A stretch of 64,000 nt of DNA from positions 62,001 to 126,000 of the forward strand of contig JASANC010004626.1 of the NCBI GenBank assembly GCA_030248135.1, read 5' to 3'. Positions within the stretch are counted from its first letter, which is position 1; every line of letters starts with the position of its first letter. Shown piece by piece: positions 17,247-27,425 of the stretch. The stretch is from Theristus sp. LFF4_11 (lineage: Eukaryota; Nematoda; Chromadorea; Monhysterida; Xyalidae). Both the position numbers and the translations under genes were made by a program. A model generated the notes under the pieces. That model had not been told where the DNA came from. It saw nothing but the letters and a program-made list of their open reading frames with translations, and made no database searches.

Positions 17247-18171
17247 CTCTGCTGCCCCCTTTTCTCAGGCCCACACGTCGTCGTCCGGTCGTCTGACTTT
17301 CGGTTGCTGGGTCGAATCCGTGCGCCCCGTGCTCCGCCCACTTTTTGTGCACTTCAACGTCCGGCTTAAAGCAAGGTTTTTCAGTTTTTGTTCAACCTCA
17401 ATCATTTCGTGTTCACAGTTTGTTTTAAACTTATTGAGCCTCTGTACCGTTGTAGTAATAGAGATGGAAAGAATGTAAAAAAATTATAGCTGTTGCCCAG
17501 AGTTTTGACCTTATTCGACTGTTGTTTGTGCTTGTGTGCTGTTCAAGTGTTCTGTCTGTGTTGGGCGTGTTTTGTCCTGACAGGTTTCATCAAACAGCCA
17601 ATATATTTACCACGTGGTGCAGCTCCATCGGTGGGAGGTCTGGTGCAGTCGGTGCGATCGTCTTCGCTTGATCTCGCATCTTCTTATGCAGCTCAACAAT
17701 GACCGCAGTGCGTCGGCGACGTTCCTGAAGTTTTTCATTTTTTTAAATTTCAAGTTAAAAATAGACTGCGCTACACGGCGCCAGACCGGTCTGCTGATAA
17801 AATTTGGTATTTTGAGTTTTAGTGGTTAAATCAACTCTTGCACTAAATGTACCATTATATAAATGCTAATTTTCACCCCAAAATTCATGCAGACGCATGC
17901 AGTGGACATTTTAATGTTGTTTGATGAAGCATCCAAAAAGTTGTGTCGTTTAAATCGAGTTTGTTTCATTGTTTTTACATTTTGCTCGCAGTTTGTTTGG
18001 TTTTGAGGGTGATGACATTGTTCGATATGCATGACCGACCTGAAAGTCGTAGATCATGAGGAACAATGCGAGCAGCAGCAGCAGAATCAAGCCGCAGGTT
18101 TCGACGAGCCAAACGGTGAACAGAACAATTGATACGTTGGTTGCTGCTATTGCAAGAACGATGTCGGCCAT
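17247..18171 (-). CDS. Possible small single-pass membrane protein, unrecognised
   Basis: Exons in translation order: 18171-18040 (starts ATG), 17724-17611, 17364-17247. The first two joins are in phase 0 with donors GTCGGT and GTAAAT and a CTTCAG acceptor. The first exon encodes a short N-terminus, a hydrophobic helix of about 30 residues (ETCGLILLLLLALFLMIYDF) and a Gln; the second starts ERRRRTAVIVELHKKMRDQ, a typical positive stop-transfer followed by a charged helix, then a Pro-rich stretch; the third has DVEVHKKWAEHG and then basic residues, ending at a donor GAG|GTAAAC or running on to a stop at 17176. The third acceptor (TTTAAG) is non-canonical. Topology inferred: short outside, long charged inside. 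I do not recognise the family. The frame is open upstream of the ATG to 18230, so an earlier exon is possible. Confidence 0.4.
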
Positions 18172-19022
18172 GGCTTGTTGGGGATGTTTTTGCGTCTCTC
18201 GGGGTGATGATGATCCAAGCTTGGAGGGTATTGACGAACTTTATTTGGTGTGGTAATACTGTGTGAAAAAGCGTAAAGTGACCATATTGTTGAGCGATTG
18301 TGTCGTTTATGTGTTTCAAAATGGTTGCTATTGAATTCGATTGCTTGCCTGACTGCAGAACGTTACATTTGAATGAACAATTTTTGGTGCTTTTGCAGTT
18401 TGGCACATCTAAAATAGGCAATGAAATTTTTCTATTTTTCACTGAAACTTCTTGCAGCCCAAATCACAGTCCGTTTTCGAACGTTTGCCTTTGTTGGTGT
18501 GGGTGGCGCAAAGTTGGCCATGTCTGCAACGACGACGATGTCACCTGCAGGCGGTGGACACTCCGTATACATCCGCGTTGTGATTATACGTTTCTGTAAG
18601 TTTGTCAGCGTTAGTTTGACTGTGTGTGTTTGTGTGTGTTGCTGGTTGTTCTGTGTACAGCCATTCGTACATCTCGCGAATAATCAGCCTAGATTGATGC
18701 TAATTTGAAACTCAATTACTGTTATGTGCGATCGAGTGAGCGGGTGTGTGCGTGTGAACAGTGGCGGCATCGCCGGCGTGCCAATGAATGGGCGCATACG
18801 CACACACGGCCGCCGCTGCACCGACTGCATCTGAGCAGCCAGTGCAGCCAGCGAGCACAGGCCAGGCCAGCTTGTGTATAGCCGGCTAGTGGATGCTTTG
18901 CGACCAGCCACTCTGCGCGGTCGCCGCCAACGGCAAAAAGTATAACGGCACATGCACAGATATACGCACGCACGGCCACGAGATCGCTGGACTTTGCTAT
19001 GTGTTCTCTTCGTGCTCAACGT

Positions 19023-19060
<38 letters not shown>

Positions 19061-20835
19061 CTCAAATTTTATGTGTTCAGTTCAAAGAAAGAAAAAGAGA
19101 GAGAGAAAGAATCGGCGTGCGCACGGTTCACATGCTGCACTTTTGCGCATGTGAATATATACGCTAGAAGACACAACATATGTATACATACAGAATACAC
19201 ATGTGTAAGCGGCCACAGTTGCGTTGCGTTGCGGCGATTGATTTGCGTTGCGTTGCATATACAATATATATATGTGCGCGAGGCAGACACATAAGAAGCA
19301 CATAGACACATACTCACGCAAGTAAGCAACCAACGCGACGAACGATGTTGATAGATAGCGCGCATACGCAGAACAGTGCCGCGCACATATTGCCGCTGGG
19401 CGAGCAAGCAGCGCGCGCGTGATGTGCTTGTTGTTGTTGGTGGTGTGGCCAAAGAAAGCAGTGTGTTTTAGTGCGTCGCTGTGTGTTGTGCGGCGCTCGT
19501 ATGCCGGGCCGCTTCTCGCGGCGTCGTTTTGTGCGCCGTTCAATGTGTCTACAATATCCACATTGTATGTGTGCTTGTATTTACGTTGTCGCGGGTTCGC
19601 TTTAGCGCTCTTGCACTCTCCACTCTTATTATTTCATACACATGTACATACGTACGTACAACATATGCGATCGCATTTTATTCTTCAATCTACACACTTT
19701 ATTTTGTCTCCACGTCCGTTTACATGACCTGCCTCCACGCATTTTGTGTGTTTTTTGCTTAATTATTGCTTCTCAGGAGCTATATGGATGATCTATTGTG
19801 CATATTATCACAGTGATTGAAAGAGTTAAAAGCTCGAATGCAAATTAAACCAAATCTTAAAAATGACCTGAATTACCGGTTTATTTACCCTGAAATTTTT
19901 CATTAGTAATGAAAAGAAAGGGGTTATTGGAAGCGCTCTATTTTTGTACTTCTGTTGACTTGATTTATTTTGTTGATAATTTCAGATCCTTATTTCTACC
20001 AGCCCAACGCGCATATACACCGGGAGAATTATACAATTATTCAAGAAGACGCAGCATTAGCTCAAATGGCATCACACGGCAAAACGACAGAGTTTGTGTT
20101 TTATCTTTAAATTTTCAAACGGCAGGCAACATTTTACTTCTTGAAAGGACCACCCAAAATGTGATAATTTTGCTGTTGGGGATGGACACGCTTTTGCATA
20201 AACACATGAGGCAAACTAATTCCTTTGCAGACAAAGCTGGAATCAATCTAAAAGCGTTCCCTGTTGCTTGTTGGTAAACCCGATTTATGGCATGCAGTTT
20301 AATTCTGCTAGTCCATACGATTACAGTTTTAGTTCGAAAAAAAACTTTAACTTTCTATCGCCGAACCGTTAGTCCGAGAGACAGTGCTTTGAATCCAGAG
20401 TGATCGAGTTCGTATTGTTGATTTGATTTTTATCCGAACAAGGAAGTTAAGAAATCACAACGCAATGCTATTATTTATCAAAAAACGCTAGAAACTTGGC
20501 TAGAAAAAAGAAACAGTGGCTAGAATATTATTTCAGGTCAGGGTGGTATTTCACTTCCGTGTATATTATAGATTTTCTTTTATGTTATTTTGCGTCGTCG
20601 CCAGGTGTTTGCTCTCATAGTTTTCTCTCATAGTTTTTTTATGGTGGAGTGATTTTGGTTTTCAAATCAAACAACGCAGTTTCAGCAGTGAACTGCAGCG
20701 CATGCACACACCTCCAGCCACTGTTGCAGCCCACCGCGTCGTGTGCTGCTGCTCACCGTTGGCCGTGCGTGAATGAAGCGCGGCGACGAGCGGCGGCTAA
20801 CATGAGCGCTGGCTGCTCGGCACGCGTGCAGCGTC
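18172..20835. other. GT/CA-rich intergenic region upstream of NALF
   Basis: No gene supported. (GT)n runs at 18625-18645 and 19028-19060, GA run near 19095-19110, GCGTTGCGTT repeats near 19220-19255, and a high density of TATA/TGTG alternation. All six frames stay open for long stretches because stop codons are rare in such DNA. 19780-20280 may hold a decayed retroelement (see separate entry). Confidence 0.5.
19780..20280 (+). pseudogene. Possible decayed retroelement fragment (YMDD-like)
   Basis: One frame at about 19779-19800 reads SYMDDLLCIL, resembling the catalytic YxDD box of reverse transcriptase, and is followed after a stop by KELKARMQIKP. A second frame at about 20002-20110 reads HRENYTIIQEDAALAQMA before a stop. 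Several stops and no long frame make any function unlikely. It could also be chance similarity. Confidence 0.25.
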
Positions 20836-23800
20836 ATGGCGTTGCCGTCGCCGTCGTGCGCCGTGCTCGTGCGTCTCTGGCACTTCGCGTCCTTGCTGGC
20901 GCTGCTGCGTGCGCTGCTCGCCACGGTCGTCTCGACGGCCTCCACCGCACACCAACAGCATCAACCGAATCAGCAGCACAGTCTGCGCTCGCATCATCAT
21001 CACCGTCAACTGCACGCCACGTTCGGCGTCACCGTGTCGCCGCTGAGCAGGTTCGAGCGCGCGCCACCACCGCAGCAGCGACGGCAGCAGTGCCTTGTGC
21101 TGGACGACACGACGATCGACGCCACCTGTCGAATGCCGCTGGAAGAGCGCCTGCTGCACTGGATGGACGTGTTCGTGCCGGTGTGCGCAGACGAGAATCA
21201 CACGCAGCAGGGCGCCACGATGCTTTCACTGTTCGAACTGCTGCTGCTGCGTCGCAACTGGAGCAGCCCGATCGAGTTGGCGCAAGCGGCACGGACGCAC
21301 TGGTTGTCGTCGAACAGCTCCGATTGTCTGCAAGCCGACCATGAGGAGTACGCCGAGCAATGTATACAGTGCCTCACGAACATATTCAAGCTACTCAACG
21401 AGACTGCGCGTTTGTACAGAACATTTCGACGGAACGTTCTGAGGAGACTCGATTGCCAGCCGGTCGCGAATAATATTACTCATGATCACAATTATCATAA
21501 CATCAATAAAACTGTCACGCAAGCGAGAGACTACCAGTTTCATCGGCGATTTTCACCAAATTCAACTTGCCAAGATTGCCAGGTGCGTGTAACCACTTAT
21601 TCTTGAAAAAATCTATTTGTGTTGTGCGTATTACAAAATCCACATTGTGTTTTCCAATTCCGCATTATGTGCAAACTTTTCCATGATCGAATCCCTTCAA
21701 GCATCAGAGCAACCAAGAAATTGTGACACAGGGAATTTTACCGTTCCCAGATTCGTTCGTTATTCAACGACACCTGTCGAATGTGTCTTTATTTGATTGT
21801 ACACGCGTGCGCGCCTTATAATGGAGTTTGATTATAATCACGGTTTGCGTACTACCACAACAATTCAGTGATGTCAACGTACTACGACGCTGCCATTGTT
21901 CCGTTCGCGACAATCGTTGCAAAATATTCGGTTCTGTGTGTGCTACATGCGCTTGTACGCTTTCGTTGTCGACAGGCACACAAGTTTTTCTTTCTCCGAC
22001 TTCACGAGTATGGAAGGGGCATTGATTTTTGATTATTGTCGCTGCTCTCTGTGGCTTCAAGCTGCGCGACACGGAGGCCACGATGGCGCGCACAGCTTCA
22101 CACCAAACAATCATCATGTGCGATTGCTTCATGTGTGCGTATGTGTGTGTCTTATGTTCCATAGGCAGACAGCACCACCGAAACATTCTCACATGCGTCC
22201 ACATAATCAACGGCCGCACAGGCACGTCAGTCGCCTGCGTGTGTTGCAGTGCCGTATGAGGACGAGGACAGACCCATTAGACGAGCGTTTTTGCGACCGC
22301 GCTGCCCCGTCTTATTCATCTGGCGCGCTCTACGGCTGCTTTTGGGCGGAATAAGCGATTTTATCGCTTGTTGCAAAATTATGCACCGCACAGACACGGA
22401 CGCAGAAAGCTGCTTATGCTTATGCGCGACGCGCGCGCGCGCGAACAACAACAACTGTACTCATAAACAGTTTGTGTTTTGGTCGGCTTCGCCCGTCCAC
22501 TGGAAAAAAAGAGAAGAATCAGAATATGAGCACACGAGAAGTGGCGACCGTGTCTCTCGTCGTCTGGCAGACCGAAAAATGCCGCAAATGCTCTTTGATG
22601 CGATGGCGTGTTTATGATTATTCGTGTGTGGCCAGCCGTGTGTGTGTGTGTGTGTGTGTCTGCTTTGTGTTTGTGTTTTCGTTCGTCGTCGTGCGGTTGG
22701 AACACTGGAGTGTGTGTCTCGCCTTTGCGCTGCCTTAATGTCATACGCGAACTGTGACTGACTACACGATTGATCATTTGAACGCCTCGGTATATCCGGG
22801 CATTCCTGCGACCGCCGCACGAGACAAGTGTCTGTTATGATTTATTGTGGAACCGTTCGCTCGCACCCATATTCATTCCGTCTGTGGTGCTGTTGATCGA
22901 CCATCTGGTGTTACAGGTGCTCGAAAGAAAGTTACGTCGAATGGAAAAGCGCTCTAAACAAGAACGAGCATTCACCAACATTATAGTTTAGCTGTCTGTG
23001 TGCATTCGGTTGCGCAGACGCCGCTATGCCATTTTCAGCAAATGAAAAAGCAGACTCGGGAAACAGCGAACATTGCTTGCGTCCATGTGCACTGCATGGT
23101 GATTTGAAAGTAATACAAGTTCAATATAGCGCTGTGCCATTTTATGTAATATTGGTCGCTGAAATGGCCGGTAATAGGCAAAGACATGTCTCACGCAGCG
23201 GCCCCTCCAATACGATTGCGCGCTGTGCACAAAGTCGGCGCAGACCACTGGGCCAGGCCAGCTATATCGGTTTCGCTTCATTTCATGCCATGTGTCATGT
23301 AAGTGCACGTATTTATTTTGTGCACCAACGATGATTGTGATGATGGCCGCTGGCATGTCCGCGCATGTATGAAAGTAAAGTGTCATTGTATCTTTATATT
23401 GGCCCGCTCGACACACACACACACACTGGACGTGTACATGTATGTATACTTGCGTGCAGCTTATATTATGTGCCATATATGTGCTGCTACGACACAATTG
23501 TCATCATGCAGAGAATAGAACAAAAAAAAACACACAGAAGGCATATCGTCCGCTAGGCAGAGCGACAGACACACAGAACGATCATCCAGAATCGTGTGCA
23601 AGGGCAACTTTGTTGTGCTGTCATGTACATGAGCACAGAGTGCTGTATATTGTGCAGATGCACACAAACTTGTGCTCAAAGATATAGATGAATACAATAA
23701 ACGTGAGCGCAAAGTATAATATTATACACTGTTCCGGCGACGACACATATAATGCTGGTGATAGATCGATTTGAAATCTGTGTTTGCGCTTGCTAGTCCA

Positions 23801-26677
23801 TGTTCACATAAAGATGGATATTGCGCGCGTAAATGCTGTTCCAGTACACACATACAAACTGCGCGTGCAATAATATAACGCATGACCGTATCAAAAGCGC
23901 TCCGACACAAGACGGACACACGATTGCAGGGTTCGAATGGATGCCTGTTACAGCTTGCATGTGCCTGCGCGCACAGAGTTTTCTCAATAATATATGTACC
24001 GTTGAACATTACAGCATCTGGTTATGACTCCAGCAAGTAACGTACGTTACAGACGTTCAGATTTATAATATCTATGTACACACGTGTGCACATGCGATTG
24101 GTTTTTTCTTGATATTCTTTCTTCTGCGGACAGTGCTAACACGGAATGTAGACATCATAATAATGCAGCCAACCTGACGTTGTGTGTGTGCCAATTGTGG
24201 ATGCAGTTGGAAAAAACGCCAACAGAGGAAGAAAGAAAAAATGCGAGGACGAAGCAGGAACACACGCGCACAGGCGCAGCGCACCCCTAAAACACTGCCC
24301 GCCGACCACACTTTCGTATCGTCCAACGATACACACACAATATCGGCAAGCTTACAGACATCTCAGCTGCGCGGGTTTTTTTTTTGTTGCACGTTTTTTT
24401 GGCACACGCAGAATTGTTTGTGATAGGCAGTATTTTCGCGCGCGCAAAAATTTACAGTCAGACATTTTGGGAAACGCAGGGAGAGAGAGAGTGTGCCGTG
24501 TCAAATCAAAGGCCGTCTATAAATCAAAAGGCCATTGCGAGAAAGCGAACGTCCAACAAAGCCGCTCGCGTGGCCTACTCAAGCGCGAACACGATCTCAA
24601 GCCGTGCGCAGCGCTTATGGCGCTGCGTGTGAGCGACTTTATGCATGCACCTTTTTGAGCTTACATTTATGCAGTTGAACTGGCGTTTGAGATGGGTAGA
24701 CTGAACATGTGGGTTTGCCTGAAGTGTTGCTTTTTTCTTCAAACTGTGCGTTGCTCCTGAGTTCGGTGAATTGTACAGTTTGCATATTTGGTTTGGTTGT
24801 TTGTGAATGTGTGCAACGGGCAACAAGAACAAGTTGTGTCTTAATGCCGACTTAAAAATAGCTTCATAAACGCATGAATTTGACAGGGGAAATGCTGTTC
24901 TGAATGTAAATGCGTGTAGCATCCACATTTTGTAGCTAACAGCAGACGATTTTTGAACACAGCCAAGTTCTGGTGAAAACACACACAATTTTTGAAGTTT
25001 TGGTTATTTTCTAAAGAGAAACAACTAAGAACGACGCATTATTTGATTACACGTCTTTAATTACACAAAAATTGTTCTGTTTTACGATTGAAAATTTTTT
25101 CCCCTGTATGAAATGAACAAAATTTGCATAAAGCTCGATTTGCGCCCTTAGATTTTATCGAATCCATCTGAAAATAGTCTAGCTGAACTCAGCTCGACGA
25201 GACGCTTCAAACAAACCTAACTTTAGTTTTTGCTTTGTGGGCTGCGGACTGACACCGACTAACTTGCAAAAATATGAAAAAAATATCAAAAATCCGGATT
25301 TTCTTTTTTCCCTACGTCAGGTATCTATACAAAACAGACCTGCACAATCAACCACACAACGGACAGAGACGGACGCACAGAAACACCTTGAACTCAAATG
25401 ACAAAAAACCGATTGTAGTGACTTCCCACTTTTAACAGATGTGGTACTGGCGATGGGTGCTGACAACGTCGAGCATATCGGTCAACGGGACACACGGAAG
25501 ACCGTTTCGGATGTGGTCAAAGGACGCGTGCCCGCTCTGGTGTCACTACGCCGAGCTCGCGTGTCCGTTTCTGAACACGGTCGGCGACAATGAGTATGCC
25601 GGGTTGCCTGCGTTCAGATGCACCGGTGCGTTCTGCTGTTTATTGGAGTTTTTTTAGATGATGGTCAGGCGTTTTTGTAAAGAATGCAAGCTATGAACTT
25701 GGTCAAGTTGTTGTATACAAGATTTCAAATTCGATATCTAACGTTGTTGGCTGGAGTTCTCTGATTTTTTGAATGACATAAATTATTCAGTGTTCTTGTT
25801 GTCTAAATCGTCTGTTTTATAAATGTTTCAGTTCATTGCATAAACTAACGTCCATATGATGGGTGTGGAACGTGCCAAATTTTAACTTTTGCGTGTGTGA
25901 GTGCGAAGGAAAACACTACTTGTACAGTCGAATTCTAAATTATAGGGAATCAGCTGAATGGTTGGCGATCACGTGATGCATGCTTTCTGTGCAAACCACA
26001 CTCCGGCCCCATACGACAATGCGTGAACAGAAAGCATGCATGCACGTGATCACCAACGACGACGCTGATTCCTTTCATTTGTGTGTACATTTTCATCGGA
26101 ACATTTTCCCCTTTCAGACCCGCAAATACTGATTGACAATCGGCTGCCGTCGGCGCTGATCAACCAGTCACGCGATTGCATTCACCCGTGCGATCTGCTG
26201 TATGAAGACGACAATCTTGGCACATCAAGAATCGTCGAGATTCACATCAAGGAGCGACTTCGGTGCTCTGAGATTCGCAAAATTCTCTGGCCAGTTCGCT
26301 TTCCGTTGCCCGTGACCGACCGACCAACGTCCGGCGTTCACGGCGGTCGCGCGATCGTCACGAGTGCTAACAACTATAATCATGAAAATAATCATCGTAA
26401 AAACAACAAGAAGAGACGAACGTACGACGGCGACGATTTAGAGTCGAATCATTGGGCGTCTGCTTCCGAGTTAAATGACCAGCAAGCGATGACCAGTCGG
26501 ACAACGCGGTCGCCGAGACGTCTACCACCGTGGCCGTCGTTGTGCGCGTTGTTGTTCGTCGTTCATTGTTGTGCTCGCTGTTGGACGTCTTCGCCGGACA
26601 CCGTGCACCAACGCTCGATCATCACACACCAGCTAAATATTATGGTCTTGGTAACGTGCCTCTGTTATTGCTACTAA
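20836..26677 (+). CDS. nalf: NALF/FAM155 (NLF-1)-like NALCN channel auxiliary subunit
   Basis: Exons 20836-21582, 25439-25625, 26118-26677; 497 residues, joins in phase with GTGCGT donors. Family knowledge: NALF (FAM155A/B, worm NLF-1) is a membrane glycoprotein that folds and delivers the sodium leak channel NALCN; its cysteine-rich domain sits on the channel. Seen: an N-terminal hydrophobic segment (about 9-36), a His/Gln-rich stretch, then the Cys-rich core: EQCIQCLTNIFKLL, CQDCQ, ACPLWCHYAELACPF and YAGLPAFRCTG, then CIHPCDLLYEDDN. Asn-x-Ser/Thr sites are frequent (NHT, NWS, NSS, NET, NST, NGT). A basic, Asn-rich region follows and the protein ends in a hydrophobic stretch (PSLCALLFVVHCCARCW), as in vertebrate members. 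Intron 1 is 3.9 kb, far larger than other introns here. A donor-like GTAACG near the end could add a further exon. Confidence 0.75.
21583..25438 (+). other. NALF intron 1, 3.9 kb of GT/CA-rich DNA
   Basis: Contains (GT)n at 22638-22660, (CG)n at 22430-22443, ACACAC runs at 23412-23426, and a dispersed repeat at about 24930-25315 next to the acceptor. The many open frames on both strands are composition effects. No RNA gene was recognised. Confidence 0.5.
24930..25315 (-). repeat. Dispersed repeat, inverted match to 40905-41215
   Basis: Shared blocks in inverse order: TTTTTGAACACAG, TAAAGAG-AACAACTAAGAACG, GAAAATAGTCTAG, AGCTCGACGAGACGCTTC and AAAATCCGGATTTT. No coding capacity. Confidence 0.6.
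25946..26072. mobile_element. Small palindromic MITE in NALF intron 2
   Basis: GGAATCAGCTG... and GATCACGTGATGCATGC and TTTCTGTGC on the left are mirrored by ACAGAAAGCATGCATGCACG, TGATCACC and GCTGATTCC on the right. About 127 bp, able to fold into one hairpin. Confidence 0.6.
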
Positions 26678-27425
26678 TGCTGTTGCTGTCGTTTTTGTTT
26701 CAGTTGTGTGTATCCACTTTTGGTTTTATAACCCTTGATCGCAACTTTGATCACAATCGCATTTGTACTATGCGTGTTTTTGGACTTGTTGCAATGGCCG
26801 TTCCGTCCGTTCAGCTCGCCAGAACTGTCAATGTGTCGCCATTGATTGAGTTGGACGTTACGGTGAAAAAATACGGTTGCCAAAGACACGCGTTTTTGCC
26901 GGGTTTATTTGTAAAATGCTACACGAGCTCCAAATCATCTCCAAAAACAAATGCACAATTTGGTACGTCATGTTTCTTGGTTTGCAGAGTCGACATTTCA
27001 ATTCGAGTCAGTCAATCGTCATAGTCAACAGATACATACGGTATGGCCGTTTAAACATGGCAGCTTTTTTCAGGGTGGAAGGAGCGCGCGAATTTTGAAT
27101 GAAAGAAAAAAGACGTTCAGAAACTGAATTTTGTGCCAAATTTGACGCGTTTTTTTAAACTAATGAATTATCCGCGCTATTCTGTTCATTTTTTATCCCT
27201 TGTACACATGATTGGGAATTATGTTGGCTTTTTTTGAAAAAGACAACTCCTAGTCTGCGGCTGATCCCGCCTTGATGGACTGCTTCATTTATTCGGCCAT
27301 ACTGTAGTATATTTGTGACAATCACCGCCGCAGCACAGTAGTGTAACATGTTGTTTTTTTTGCCGTCGCACTAGGCGACGTAAACATTTTCAGGATGCAC
27401 CACAACGTTTCGTTCCACATATCAC
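26678..27425. other. Spacer after NALF with a MITE
   Basis: The first 360 bp show no gene beyond the possible NALF 3' region. The MITE at 27037-27306 follows, then about 120 bp without features. Confidence 0.4.
27037..27306. mobile_element. MITE, TACGGTATGGCCGAATAAA family, copy 2
   Basis: 270 bp with ends TACGGTATGGCC and inverted TACAGTATGGCCGAATAAA; interior matches copies 1 and 3. Confidence 0.8.

Noticed and set aside
18893..19561. Long Cys-rich open frames on both strands
   Set aside because: They arise from GT/CA repeats with few stop codons; no splice borders or family motifs.
22029..24658. Many overlapping frames in NALF intron 1 as genes
   Set aside because: All frames are open at once because of base composition; none has a recognisable domain.
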